In this document: piece after piece, positions 47,798 through 56,471 of the stretch
How positions within the stretch are numbered: position 1 is the stretch's first letter
How the letters are laid out: each line of letters starts with the position of its first letter
Source of the DNA: Oscillospiraceae bacterium
GTDB taxonomy: Bacteria > Bacillota > Clostridia > Oscillospirales > Oscillospiraceae
Direction of reading: 5' to 3'
DNA: 57,301 bases
Assembly (NCBI GenBank): GCA_015068245.1
Contig: SVKU01000017.1
Span: 1-57,301, forward strand
Position numbers and translations under genes: made by a program
Notes under the pieces: generated by a model
The model's input: the letters and a program-made list of their open reading frames with translations, nothing else
Databases searched by the model: none
What the model was told of the DNA's origin: nothing

Positions 47798-49720
47798 TCA
47801 GCCGGCATACACCAGCTGCATTTCTTCCGATTTTTCCGCCTGCCGATTGACTTCGTCTGCATCGTGGTAGGTCGGGATGACCTTTTCAAACGCAGACTTT
47901 ATATCCCGGCAGTTTTTCATTGCGTCTTCCAGCTGCCGGATCTTTTCGTCCACTTCACCACGGGTCAGCGGAGCATCACGTTCGATAAAAATCAGTTCAT
48001 TGGGTGTTTTGTCCAGCGTTTCTGTTTTTATCAGCAATTCTTCATAAAGCTTTTCACCCGGGCGGAGACCTATCTCGACTATGTCAATATCCTCACCGGG
48101 AACAAGGCCGGAAAGCTTTATCATGTTTTCCGCCAGCTCATAAATCTTGACAGGCTTGCCCATGTCAAGGACAAACAGTTCGCCCGCATTGGCCATAACG
48201 CCTGTCTGAATTACCAGCTGTGCCGCTTCGGGGATCGTCATGAAGTATCTGATAATGCGTTTGTCCGTAACAGTTACGGGTCCACCCTGTTCGATTTGTT
48301 TCTTAAAGAGCGGGATAACCGAGCCGTTGCTGCCGAGCACGTTCCCAAAACGTACCGCCGCAAAAGAAGTCCGGCTGTCTGCTCTGCACTGAATGAGCAT
48401 TTCGCACAGGCGTTTTGATGCACCCATAATACTGGTTGGGTTAACAGCCTTGTCTGTTGAGATCAGAATAAACTTTTCCGTACCATATTTTTCGGCTGTG
48501 TTGGCCACATTGTATGTACCCAGAACATTGTTCTTAACGGCTTCCGAGCCGCAATGCTCCATCAAAGGGACATGCTTATGGGCTGCGGCATGGAACACAA
48601 CCTGGGGACGATGGATTTCAAAAACCTGTTCCAGCCGTTCCGTATCTCTGACTGAACCTATCTCAACAACAGATTCCGGATCGCTGCCAAATTTTCTGCT
48701 CAGTTCAAGCTGGACCTCATAGGCACTGTTTTCGTAGATATCAAAAATTACTATCTTTCGTGGGCTGCACTCTGCAATACGACGGCAAAGCTCGCTGCCG
48801 ATCGAACCGCCGCCACCGGTTATCAATACTGTTTTGCCCTTATAAAACTCTGCCGTTGCTTCATCATTAATGGTAACAGGCTTGCGGAACAAAAGGTCCT
48901 CGATGGAAAAATCCCGGATCACTTTTGCGTTTTTTTCATTCTCCCGACTGCTTACAAGGGAATCAAATATTCTGACTCTGCAGCCCAGTTTGGAATATGT
49001 ATCATACAGGGAAGCCAAATGCTCGCCGTCCTGAGTGGAAATTGCGATCAGGACTTCTTTTATTTCCAGTTCGGAAATAAGCTTGTGAGCAAGTTCTCTG
49101 TCGTATACCTTTATTCCCGCAATCGTGTTGCCGATTTTGGAAGCCGCAACGTCCACAAAGAACAAAGGTTCATATCCGGAGCTGGGATTTTGCTGAAGGT
49201 CTTCCGCCAGATATGCACCGGTTTGTCCGGCACCGACGATGACCACAGGCACACGTGCTTTGGTACCCTTGCCCTGGATCGATGAAGATTTGTACGCAAG
49301 GCTGTAAACAAATCTGGACACAAGTGTAATAAGCGCAGTCATGGAGCCGACTACAGCTCCCTGCCACACACCGTAATATACACCGGGAATCATTACCTGA
49401 ATTACTCTGACAAGAGAAACTGCGATCATTCCGCCACAGGCATCAGCAACGACGATATCAAAATAGGCTCTTGTATTGGCATATCTCCACACGTTGCTGT
49501 ACAACCCAAATATCGTTCTGAAAACCATCAGGACAACAAGATGGACAAGTACGTTGAAGATAAAATACTCGATTTCGTCTACCGGAACACTGTTTGCAGC
49601 ACGGGAAGAAACCAGATAGAAAAGCAGGTTCACGCAAAGAAAGCAGACTATATCAAAAAGCACCAGCACGAATCGGCGTCTGTGAAAGCCTTCAAGCGCA
49701 CCGACAACACTTACCCTCAT
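47798..49720 (-). CDS. FlaA1/CapD-type nucleotide-sugar 4,6-dehydratase (PglF-like), membrane-bound
   Basis: A 640-residue protein: four N-terminal membrane helices (residues about 10-125), a nucleotide-binding-like domain with IVGAGQTGAYLAEDL, then an SDR domain with ITGGGGSIGSELCRRI, FHAAAHKHVPLME and the active-site segment STDKAVNPTSIMGASKR. This is the PglF/CapD layout; it makes a UDP-4-keto-6-deoxy sugar from UDP-GlcNAc. The start at 49720 has GAGAGG upstream; a TTG 39 nt further upstream sits in a hairpin and is unlikely. It is the first gene of the surface block, following a long leader. Confidence 0.92.
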   Translation of the reverse strand: MRVSVVGALEGFHRRRFVLVLFDIVCFLCVNLLFYLVSSRAANSVPVDEIEYFIFNVLVHLVVLMVFRTIFGLYSNVWRYANTRAYFDIVVADACGGMIAVSLVRVIQVMIPGVYYGVWQGAVVGSMTALITLVSRFVYSLAYKSSSIQGKGTKARVPVVIVGAGQTGAYLAEDLQQNPSSGYEPLFFVDVAASKIGNTIAGIKVYDRELAHKLISELEIKEVLIAISTQDGEHLASLYDTYSKLGCRVRIFDSLVSSRENEKNAKVIRDFSIEDLLFRKPVTINDEATAEFYKGKTVLITGGGGSIGSELCRRIAECSPRKIVIFDIYENSAYEVQLELSRKFGSDPESVVEIGSVRDTERLEQVFEIHRPQVVFHAAAHKHVPLMEHCGSEAVKNNVLGTYNVANTAEKYGTEKFILISTDKAVNPTSIMGASKRLCEMLIQCRADSRTSFAAVRFGNVLGSNGSVIPLFKKQIEQGGPVTVTDKRIIRYFMTIPEAAQLVIQTGVMANAGELFVLDMGKPVKIYELAENMIKLSGLVPGEDIDIVEIGLRPGEKLYEELLIKTETLDKTPNELIFIERDAPLTRGEVDEKIRQLEDAMKNCRDIKSAFEKVIPTYHDADEVNRQAEKSEEMQLVYAG

Positions 49721-49746
49721 TAGTAAATAACCTCTCAACTTCGCAC

Positions 49747-49870
49747 ATCGCTTCCTCAAAGGAAAGCGATTGATTATTTAAGCTAAACGGTCGATATGCA
49801 GGTTTTGTCGTTAACCTCATAACCACTGACCGTTGTATCTGCGCATTAACATAATGTGTAATTATGTTAA
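49747..49870 (-). promoter_or_regulatory. Structured leader of the polysaccharide block
   Basis: Between the promoter and the first gene, about 190 nt are transcribed without an evident gene. They contain a perfect dyad TTAACATAAT/ATTATGTTAA with a 5-nt centre (49846-49870) and a bulged hairpin ATCGCTTCC/GGAAAGCGAT (49747-49770). The dyad could be an operator and the hairpin an RNA element controlling elongation; both roles are inference. Confidence 0.5.
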
Positions 49871-49914
49871 TTTCGCCAAGACAGCATACTACTATTTTGT
49901 TACAATTCCACAAT

Positions 49915-49943
49915 ATCATATCACAATTCGCTATCAAAGGCAA
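49915..49943 (-). promoter_or_regulatory. Promoter of the polysaccharide block
   Basis: Minus strand TTGCCT (49943-49938), 17-nt spacer, TATGAT (49920-49915) with TG one base upstream of the -10. It is the only good leftward promoter seen in the 426-nt gap upstream of the dehydratase gene. Confidence 0.65.
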
Positions 49944-50076
49944 GACGTTTACTGTTATAAAAACAGAAAGTCTATCACTGAAAAATCGTCCGTTTTCCTC
50001 TGCGGCGGGTCTGCTCGTAGGCACAGCCTTTTTTTGAACCATGAGCGCAGCCCGTGTTTTTGTGACACAACAAAAC

Positions 50077-50109
50077 CAACGGGGATACGAACTGATCGTA
50101 TCCCCGTTG
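50077..50109 (-). terminator. Terminator of the LysR gene
   Basis: Perfect 14-bp arms CAACGGGGATACGA and TCGTATCCCCGTTG around a 5-nt loop. Read leftward they are followed by GTTTTGTTGTG. It isolates the LysR transcript from the polysaccharide block. Confidence 0.8.
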
Positions 50110-50146
50110 CACTTATTGAATACTCCGTACAGATGCTTTTCCTTTC

Positions 50147-51175
50147 TCACTCCTGCCGGGATTTTATCATGTTGTCATATTCCGGTTTTGGACCGCTTCC
50201 CAAAGCAGCCCCAAACTCCGGCCATTTTACGGCGGCATACTTCTCCATTTGCACCGGATTCGGAACATTGCGCAGTTCTTTCATCAGTCCGGCATAGTGG
50301 ACAAGAAAGTTCATAAAGTGTTTGACGCTGTCGGAGTATTCTTCTCCCCGCACATATGTAAGGTATATTCTGCGGCGGCAAAAAGATTCTTCCATAGGGA
50401 TCATAACGGTTCCCGGTGCCAAATCTATGGGTGCCAGTTTCCAGAGGTTTACGATACTCTCCGGAATAAAGGTCATGCCAAATCCACCGTGAACCGACAG
50501 AAACATGGACTCCGGATCACTTACATAATAACGGTTGCCGGGTCTGAAACCCGCTGCGGAATAAAAGCTCATCATCACCTCTGCTATTGAATAGTCATGA
50601 CGCTGGGTAATGAGCGTTGCTCCCTCAAGCTGGCGCATTTTTACGCTCTTTTGCGAAGCCAGCGGAGAATCTGACTTTACAAATGCGTACATGGGTTCTT
50701 CATACAGCAGATGTGAAATCAGTGACTCATCGGTTCGATCATTGCAGGTGAGGGCAAAGGACGCAATACCTGAGTTCAGCTGTTCTATTGTCGTCTGGGC
50801 ATTGTCACGAAGTTCAGCCAGCTGGAAATCGGGAAAAAAGGACCGGTACAGCTTTTGTGCCTCTGTGGAAAAATCTCCCAGTTCAGAAGTGTAGGTAACA
50901 ACGGGAACCCGGGAAGTATTGAACTTGGCCATTTCCGTTTTCAGCGCAGATGACAGTCTGAGTATCTCCCTGCCCTGTTCGCAGAAATGTACGCCGGCTT
51001 CTGTCAGTTCAAGATTCCGGCCCTGACGCTGGAATATTTTTATTCCAAGCTCTTCTTCCAGCCGTTTGCACGACAGGCTCAGGGCAGACTGGGAAACATG
51101 CAAATGCTGGGCAGCCTTTGTCATGCTGCCGCATTCATTAATTGTAATTATATATTTGATTTGCAAAAGGTCCAT
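50147..51175 (-). CDS. LysR-family transcriptional regulator
   Basis: A 342-residue regulator. The N-terminal helix-turn-helix is classical (MDLLQIKYIITINECGSMTKAA, LHVSQSALSLSCKRLEEELGIKIFQRQGRNLELTEAG), followed by a periplasmic-binding-like effector domain. The start at 51175 is preceded by GAGGA; an in-frame ATG nine codons upstream has no ribosome site. It is divergent from the branched-chain-amino-acid-type ABC importer and is its probable regulator, possibly responding to the imported compound. Confidence 0.9.
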   Translation of the reverse strand: MDLLQIKYIITINECGSMTKAAQHLHVSQSALSLSCKRLEEELGIKIFQRQGRNLELTEAGVHFCEQGREILRLSSALKTEMAKFNTSRVPVVTYTSELGDFSTEAQKLYRSFFPDFQLAELRDNAQTTIEQLNSGIASFALTCNDRTDESLISHLLYEEPMYAFVKSDSPLASQKSVKMRQLEGATLITQRHDYSIAEVMMSFYSAAGFRPGNRYYVSDPESMFLSVHGGFGMTFIPESIVNLWKLAPIDLAPGTVMIPMEESFCRRRIYLTYVRGEEYSDSVKHFMNFLVHYAGLMKELRNVPNPVQMEKYAAVKWPEFGAALGSGPKPEYDNMIKSRQE

Positions 51176-51233
51176 AACCGCTTCCTCGCCATTTTTTACC
51201 ATATTTTAATGCGATTTGGTGATTTATTAATAT

Positions 51234-51263
51234 TTGTAATATGTTCTACAAGTATTATATATT
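51234..51263 (+). promoter_or_regulatory. Weak candidate promoter of the ABC importer operon
   Basis: TTGTAA (51234-51239), 18 nt, TATATT (51258-51263) in a very AT-rich divergent gap. The weak hexamers fit an activator-dependent promoter, but the choice is uncertain. Confidence 0.35.
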
Positions 51264-51347
51264 GGACATAAATTGTTTGCAAGGGTAAAATTATGTTTGT
51301 ATTAGGTGAAATTTTTCACAATTTATTTCAGAAAGGATCCTAAGCAA

Positions 51348-52592
51348 ATGAAAAAGAAACTTCTTGCAATCCTGCTTGCTGCTGCTATGCTGCTGGCTCT
51401 GTGCTCCTGCGCAGCCAAAGAAGCAGAAGCTCCCGCTGAAGAAGCTCCCGCTTCCGAGGCTCCCGCTGCAGAATCCACCGGCAACGTGCTGAAGATCGGC
51501 GCTCTGCTGAACACCACCGGCTGGTTCGCCGCTATCGACTACAACAACCAGATAGAGATGGAAACCCTCTGCAAGTTCTACAACGATCAGGGCGGCATCG
51601 ACATCGGCGGCACCAAGTACACTCTGGAACTCGTTGTTGAAGACGGCGGCTCCGACGCTGAAGGCATCCGTTCCGCTGCTCAGAGACTGGTTGACGCAGG
51701 TATCGACTACGTTCTCGAAACCAACGACTTCTGGGTAGAAGGCGCAATCGACATCTTTGAACAGGCCGGCGTTATGAACATCATGGCTCAGAACAACATG
51801 AACCACGGTGTTATCAATGCCGACACTCAGTATTCCTATTCCTTCTCCAACGCCTGCACCTCCCAGTACTATGCTGCTATGCAGGTCGTTAAGGAAAACT
51901 ATCCCGAAGTCAAGAAGGTAGTTTACGCCTGTGACGACAACGGCGTTAACGACGAACAGGCTGCTCTTGTCAAGTCCGGCTGCGAAGCTTTCGGCCTTGA
52001 ATACGTTGACGCTCCCGTTGTATACGACGGCGAGACCACCGACTTTGCTGCTATTGCCATGAAGATCATCGCTTCCGGCGCTGACTGCGTAACCGGCAAC
52101 GGCACTCCCGACAACATCGCTTCCATCATTAAGGAAATCCGCGCTGCAGGTTCTGACCTGATTTACGCTGCTCCCATTACCATGGGCCCCGGTGTCTTTG
52201 TAGCAGGCTCCGGTATCAATGACCTGTCCGGTGCTTTCACCTTTGGTTCCGACATCGCTACCCCCGAAAACAACACCGACGATTTCAACACCATCTACAA
52301 GATGTTTGTTGAGATCCACGGCGAAGACGCTGCCACCGGCTGGAACGGTGCAGGTCTGGACAACTTCTACACTCTGCTGAAGATCATGCAGGGCGCAGGC
52401 TCCATCGATGTTGAGGCTGTCCGCAGCTACTATGACACCATGGAATCCGTTGAAACCCTCTTTGGCACCGGTGTTAAGGGCGGTATGGAAACCTTTGGCA
52501 ACGAACACGTTATCACTCACCCCAACCACGCTATGAAGGTCGAAGGCGGCCAGATCAGCTACATGGGCACCTATGAATGCGTCTGCCCCTGA
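51348..52592 (+). CDS. ABC importer substrate-binding lipoprotein (LivJ-type)
   Basis: A 414-residue lipoprotein of the branched-chain amino acid/amide binding class. The signal MKKKLLAILLAAAMLLALCSC ends with a Cys21 lipobox that has Cys rather than Ala or Ser at -2. The domain opens LKIGALLNTTGWFAAIDYNNQIEM and contains DGGSDAEGIRSAAQRLVDAGIDYV and VKEIRAAG-like periplasmic-binding words. The start at 51348 follows AAAGGA. It is the first gene of a complete five-gene importer and has very biased codons. Ligand unknown: branched-chain amino acids, urea or aromatic compounds are all possible for the family. Confidence 0.9.
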   Translation: MKKKLLAILLAAAMLLALCSCAAKEAEAPAEEAPASEAPAAESTGNVLKIGALLNTTGWFAAIDYNNQIEMETLCKFYNDQGGIDIGGTKYTLELVVEDGGSDAEGIRSAAQRLVDAGIDYVLETNDFWVEGAIDIFEQAGVMNIMAQNNMNHGVINADTQYSYSFSNACTSQYYAAMQVVKENYPEVKKVVYACDDNGVNDEQAALVKSGCEAFGLEYVDAPVVYDGETTDFAAIAMKIIASGADCVTGNGTPDNIASIIKEIRAAGSDLIYAAPITMGPGVFVAGSGINDLSGAFTFGSDIATPENNTDDFNTIYKMFVEIHGEDAATGWNGAGLDNFYTLLKIMQGAGSIDVEAVRSYYDTMESVETLFGTGVKGGMETFGNEHVITHPNHAMKVEGGQISYMGTYECVCP

Positions 52593-52633
52593 TCTCGCAA
52601 TATCATAGCTCTGTGAACTGATACATAACATTC

Positions 52634-52662
52634 AAGGCGCAGGCAGTTTAGTCCTGCGCCTT
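52634..52662 (+). terminator. Intra-operon hairpin between binding protein and permease genes
   Basis: AAGGCGCAGG/CCTGCGCCTT around a 9-nt loop, with no T-run. It probably protects the binding-protein mRNA or partly terminates, giving more binding protein than permease. Confidence 0.65.
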
Positions 52663-52700
52663 GATTCAATTTCCCTTTGAAAGGAGAGGTGTTACTGAAT

Positions 52701-53564
52701 ATGCTTGGCGTTCTTCTTCCCAATATCACCGTCAATGCATTGGTCCTTGCCTCCATGTACATTCTGGCTTCCCTGGGATTTGCGTTTATTTTTAATATGC
52801 TCGGCTCGGTAAACCTGGCTCACGGCGCATTCTACATGGCAGCTGCCTATATTACATATTACCTCTGTGCCAAAGCCGGTTTGAGCAACTGGGTGGCAAT
52901 GCTGGTGTCAACGATGATCCTTGCCGGCGTTGGTATTGTTATGGAACGGTTTGTTTTCCGTCCGTTTATGACTGAATTCAACCGGGTCGTTATGGTTTCT
53001 GTTGCTATTATGACCATGTTCCAGCAGATAGCCGTTTTTATTTCCGGCTCTCAGACCATCGCTATCCCTCCCTATGGCAGCGGTAATCTGGATTTGGGAT
53101 TTGTAACCATAACCAACGAAAAGATCGTTACCTTTGCCGTTGGTATTATTCTGCTGATCATAGTTCTGATCATAGTTTACAGAACCAAACTCGGCATGCA
53201 GATGGAAGCCATTTCTCAGGACCGTCTCGGTGCTGCCCTGCAGGGCATTCCCGTCAACAGAGTTTCCATGCTTATCTGCGCTCTGGGCTTTGCCCTTGCT
53301 GCAGTAGCAGGCTCTATGATGGGTGCTTACCAGCAGGTTTCTTCCGGTATGGGCGACAATATCAACGTCCGTATCCTCATGTTGGTCATGCTTGCAGGTG
53401 CCGGTTCCATGAACGGTATCCTTATTACGGGTGTCCTTATGGCAATTCTGGACTCCGTTTGTCCTATTATCTGGGACAGCTATACCGCGTCTTCCATCGC
53501 CTGTTCCGCCGTTGTTATCCTGCTGCTGTTTAAGCCCAAGGGATTCTTCGGCCACGATGCGTAA
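52701..53564 (+). CDS. livH: Branched-chain amino acid-type ABC permease (LivH)
   Basis: A 287-residue inner-membrane permease with about eight helices. Family marks are LGFAFIFNMLGSVNLAHGAFYMAAAYITYY, YRTKLGMQMEAISQDRLGAALQGIPVNRV (the EAA-like cytoplasmic loop) and GSMMGAYQQVSSGMG. The start at 52701 follows AAGGAGAGG at 52681-52689 with somewhat long spacing; an in-frame TTG at 52677 overlaps that site and is unlikely. The LivM-type gene follows 12 nt later. Confidence 0.92.
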   Translation: MLGVLLPNITVNALVLASMYILASLGFAFIFNMLGSVNLAHGAFYMAAAYITYYLCAKAGLSNWVAMLVSTMILAGVGIVMERFVFRPFMTEFNRVVMVSVAIMTMFQQIAVFISGSQTIAIPPYGSGNLDLGFVTITNEKIVTFAVGIILLIIVLIIVYRTKLGMQMEAISQDRLGAALQGIPVNRVSMLICALGFALAAVAGSMMGAYQQVSSGMGDNINVRILMLVMLAGAGSMNGILITGVLMAILDSVCPIIWDSYTASSIACSAVVILLLFKPKGFFGHDA

Positions 53565-53576
53565 GGAGGTGCCCGT

Positions 53577-54548
53577 ATGAAAAATGTTAATGTTAAAAAG
53601 GCACTGCCCTACGGCATCCTGCTCCTTATTGCTCTGGCAGCTCCGATTTTTCTTCACACCAGCTACTGGATAGGCGTTCTTATTATGGTGCTTTACAAGG
53701 TGGTCGGTTCCGTATCACTCAGAACCATCTCCCTTTCCGGCACTTTGACCTTTGCCCATGGCGCATTTATCGCCATCGGCGCATACTGCGGCGGTATTCT
53801 GGCCAGAAGCCTCGGGCTGCCTCCTGTTGTGACCATTCTGGCAGGCGGTCTGTTTGCTATGGCGATATCCGTCATTACCGGTCTGCCCTTTGTGCGTCTT
53901 AAGGGCATGTATTACTCCATGGCATCCATGTTCCTCGGCGTTACCATCAACTATATCATCAAGGCTCTTAAAGTCACCGGCGGCTACCACGGTCTGACCC
54001 GTATTCCCAAGCTGCTGCAGAACGATATCGCCTGCTACTACGTATTTCTGGCGCTGACCGTGGTGCTCATTCTGATCCTGTATCGCTTTGAGTTCTCCCG
54101 TATCGGCACCACTCTCAGAGCGCTGGCTCAGAGCCAGGACGTTGCCTCCTCCATCGGCATCAACGCCACTTTCTACCGCCTGCTGGCAGTAGGAATGGGC
54201 AGCTTCTGTGCCGGCACCATCGGTGCTGCCTACGGTCTGTATTCCACCGTTCTCAGCCCCACAAACTATGACATGAACTTCTCGCTGTGGCTCCTTATGT
54301 ATATGCTCATCGGCGGTCAGGACTACTTTATCGGCCCCATTATTGGCGCAATAATCTTCGTTCTGATACCCGAACTCGGCAGAGATCTGAGCGCTTATGC
54401 TCCGTTCCTTACCGGTGCATGTACTCTGGCTGTCGCATATCTGCTGCCCGGCGGCATCGCCGGTATCCCCGATCTCATTCGGAAAAAGAAGCTGCAGAAA
54501 GAGATCGAATCCCCCAAGGAAGGAGGAAACGAGAATGCCTCTGCTTGA
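53577..54548 (+). CDS. livM: Branched-chain amino acid-type ABC permease (LivM)
   Basis: A 323-residue membrane protein of the LivM class: eight or nine helices, with TLTFAHGAFIAIGAYCGGIL near the start, a cytoplasmic loop RIGTTLRALAQSQDVASSIGINATFYR and a final GGIAGIPDLIRKKK. AAGGAGGT (53563-53570) gives an ideal start. It forms the translocation path with LivH. Its last 14 nt overlap the first ATPase gene. Confidence 0.92.
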   Translation: MKNVNVKKALPYGILLLIALAAPIFLHTSYWIGVLIMVLYKVVGSVSLRTISLSGTLTFAHGAFIAIGAYCGGILARSLGLPPVVTILAGGLFAMAISVITGLPFVRLKGMYYSMASMFLGVTINYIIKALKVTGGYHGLTRIPKLLQNDIACYYVFLALTVVLILILYRFEFSRIGTTLRALAQSQDVASSIGINATFYRLLAVGMGSFCAGTIGAAYGLYSTVLSPTNYDMNFSLWLLMYMLIGGQDYFIGPIIGAIIFVLIPELGRDLSAYAPFLTGACTLAVAYLLPGGIAGIPDLIRKKKLQKEIESPKEGGNENASA

Positions 54549-55293
54549 AACAAAAGGATTGACTAAAAACTTTGGCGGTCTTTGCGTTATGAACGATCTG
54601 AACTTCTCCATCGAAGAAGGCGAGATCAAGGGTCTTCTCGGCCCCAACGGCGCAGGCAAATCCACGTTCTTCAACCTGATAACCGGTGTGTATATGCCCA
54701 CCTCCGGAACTATCACCTATAACGGAAAGAATATTACCCGTGCAAAACCCCATCAGGTGGCAAACATGGGTATCGGACGCACTTTCCAGCTGAACCCGCT
54801 GTTTGGCGAGTTTACTGTCTTTGAAAACGTGACCGCCGCATTCCACATGCATCCTCATTCCACCGTTCCTCAGGTGTTTTTCAACACAAAAACCTATCGT
54901 GAAAACGAAAAGTACATTGCCGGTGCGGCAGATGAGATCCTTGAGTTCCTGGGTCTTTCCCATGTCCGAAACGAACTTGCAAAGAATCTGCCTCACGGTT
55001 ATCAGAAGATCCTTGGCGTGGCACGAGCACTGGCAACCCAGCCAAAGCTTATTATGCTTGACGAGCCTTTGGGCGGTATGAACCCGGAAGAGATCGCTTT
55101 CTCCATCGATGCCATCTCCAAAATGCGTGACCGCGGCATAACAGTTCTGGTCGTTGAGCATAATATGCAGATACTGGACATTCTTGACAGTGTTACGGTC
55201 ATATCCTTCGGCGAAAAGATCTTTGAAGGCACTCCCGAGGGAATGCGTCAGGATCCCACCGTTATCGAAACTTATTTCGGAGGTACGGTATGA
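54535..55293 (+). CDS. livG: ABC importer ATP-binding protein (LivG)
   Basis: A 252-residue ATPase: Walker A GPNGAGKST, the LivG-type segment GIGRTFQLNPLFGEFTVFENV, signature NLPHGYQK (a variant of LSGGQ), Walker B LIMLDEPLGGMNPEE and VVEHNM. The start at 54535 is set by GGAGG inside the livM gene. It overlaps livF by 4 nt (ATGA). Confidence 0.93.
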   Translation: MPLLETKGLTKNFGGLCVMNDLNFSIEEGEIKGLLGPNGAGKSTFFNLITGVYMPTSGTITYNGKNITRAKPHQVANMGIGRTFQLNPLFGEFTVFENVTAAFHMHPHSTVPQVFFNTKTYRENEKYIAGAADEILEFLGLSHVRNELAKNLPHGYQKILGVARALATQPKLIMLDEPLGGMNPEEIAFSIDAISKMRDRGITVLVVEHNMQILDILDSVTVISFGEKIFEGTPEGMRQDPTVIETYFGGTV

Positions 55294-56006
55294 GTAATAT
55301 TCTTGAAATTCAGGGTCTGAAGGTCATGTACGGCAAGTCCGTTGCCATTCATGATGTCAACATATCCGTACCCGAAGGCGGCATCGTAACCCTCATCGGC
55401 TCCAACGGTGCCGGTAAATCCACAACTCTCAACGCCACTTTGGGCGTTGTCCCTGTTACCGAAGGCAAAATACTGTTCCGTGGCGAAGATATCACCAACG
55501 TATCCACTGCCGAGCGTGTGCGCAGAGGCTTGGTACTGGCTCCCGAAGGCCGTCACCTGTTCCCCTACCTGAGCGTTCAGAAGAACCTGCTTCTTGGAGC
55601 TACTCAGCGCAAGGATAAGGCAGCCATTCAGCAGGATATGGAGTTTTGCTTTGAGCTGTTCCCCATTCTGAAGGATCGTCTGAAACAAAAAGCCGGTACG
55701 ATGTCCGGTGGTCAGCAGCAGATGCTGGCTATTGCAAGAGGCATCATGGCCGATCCCAAGCTGCTTTGTCTTGACGAACCCTCTCTCGGTCTTGCTCCTG
55801 CCGTTATTGAAGATATCGGCGTCAAAATAAAAGAGATAAACAAGGCAAAAGGCACTTCCGTCCTTCTTGTTGAGCAGAACGTCCATCTTGCTTTCGGCGC
55901 AGCCGACTACTGCTACACTTTGCAGGTCGGCGAACTGGTTGCCGAAGGTACCGTTGAAGATATCCGCAACAACGACGTGGTTAAAAAAGCCTACTTCGGC
56001 GGATGA
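55290..56006 (+). CDS. livF: ABC importer ATP-binding protein (LivF)
   Basis: A 238-residue ATPase: Walker A GSNGAGKST, signature TMSGGQQQM, Walker B LLCLDEPSLGLAP, and the LivF marks GLVLAPEGRHLFPYLSV and LLVEQNV. It pairs with the LivG protein to drive uptake. It is the last gene of the operon, followed by a strong terminator. Confidence 0.94.
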   Translation: MSNILEIQGLKVMYGKSVAIHDVNISVPEGGIVTLIGSNGAGKSTTLNATLGVVPVTEGKILFRGEDITNVSTAERVRRGLVLAPEGRHLFPYLSVQKNLLLGATQRKDKAAIQQDMEFCFELFPILKDRLKQKAGTMSGGQQQMLAIARGIMADPKLLCLDEPSLGLAPAVIEDIGVKIKEINKAKGTSVLLVEQNVHLAFGAADYCYTLQVGELVAEGTVEDIRNNDVVKKAYFGG

Positions 56007-56041
56007 TCCCTGTTTGCGGTAAATACCGCTTGGGAGATTTG

Positions 56042-56076
56042 AAAAAGGCACAGTCTGAGTAAGACTGTGCCTTTTT
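56042..56076 (+). terminator. Terminator of the importer operon
   Basis: AAAAAGGCACAGTC, 7-nt loop, GACTGTGCCTTTTT, 36 nt after the last stop codon. Confidence 0.92.
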
Positions 56077-56228
56077 GTGTTCTCAGAAACAAACAGTCAT
56101 TTGTCGAAAATTTGATTTTCCTCTAAAAATTACCCGGCATATTCAATGCTAAACAGGCAAAGATATTATCGGACCCCAAAAGCGTCGAAATCGGCGCACA
56201 AATAAGTTTTGAAGGAGATCAAATTATC

Positions 56229-56426
56229 ATGGCAACCAGCAGAAACAAAATCAATGTTCCCGAAGCCCGTGAGGCTATGGATAAGTTCAAAATGGAAGCT
56301 GCTTCCGAAGTTGGCGTCAACCTCAAGCAGGGTTACAACGGCGACCTGTCTTCCCGTGAAGCCGGTTCCGTCGGCGGCCAGATGGTCAAGAAGATGATCG
56401 AAGCCTACGAAAACGGCCTGAAGTAA
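56229..56426 (+). CDS. Alpha/beta-type small acid-soluble spore protein
   Basis: A 65-residue DNA-binding spore protein. The family blocks VPEAREAMDKFKMEAASEVGV and GDLSSREAGSVGGQMVKKMI are present, including the GPR protease-type site region around the first block. These proteins coat and protect spore DNA, so the organism is a spore-former. AAGGAGATC at 56212-56220 is the ribosome site. CATATTC at 56138-56144 with TGATTT at 56113-56118 is a weak SigG-like promoter candidate. Monocistronic, with a hairpin terminator. Confidence 0.95.
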   Translation: MATSRNKINVPEAREAMDKFKMEAASEVGVNLKQGYNGDLSSREAGSVGGQMVKKMIEAYENGLK

Positions 56427-56471
56427 GCATTCCCCTTTTGAATGGGGATAATTCATCCCCCATCGAAAGCT

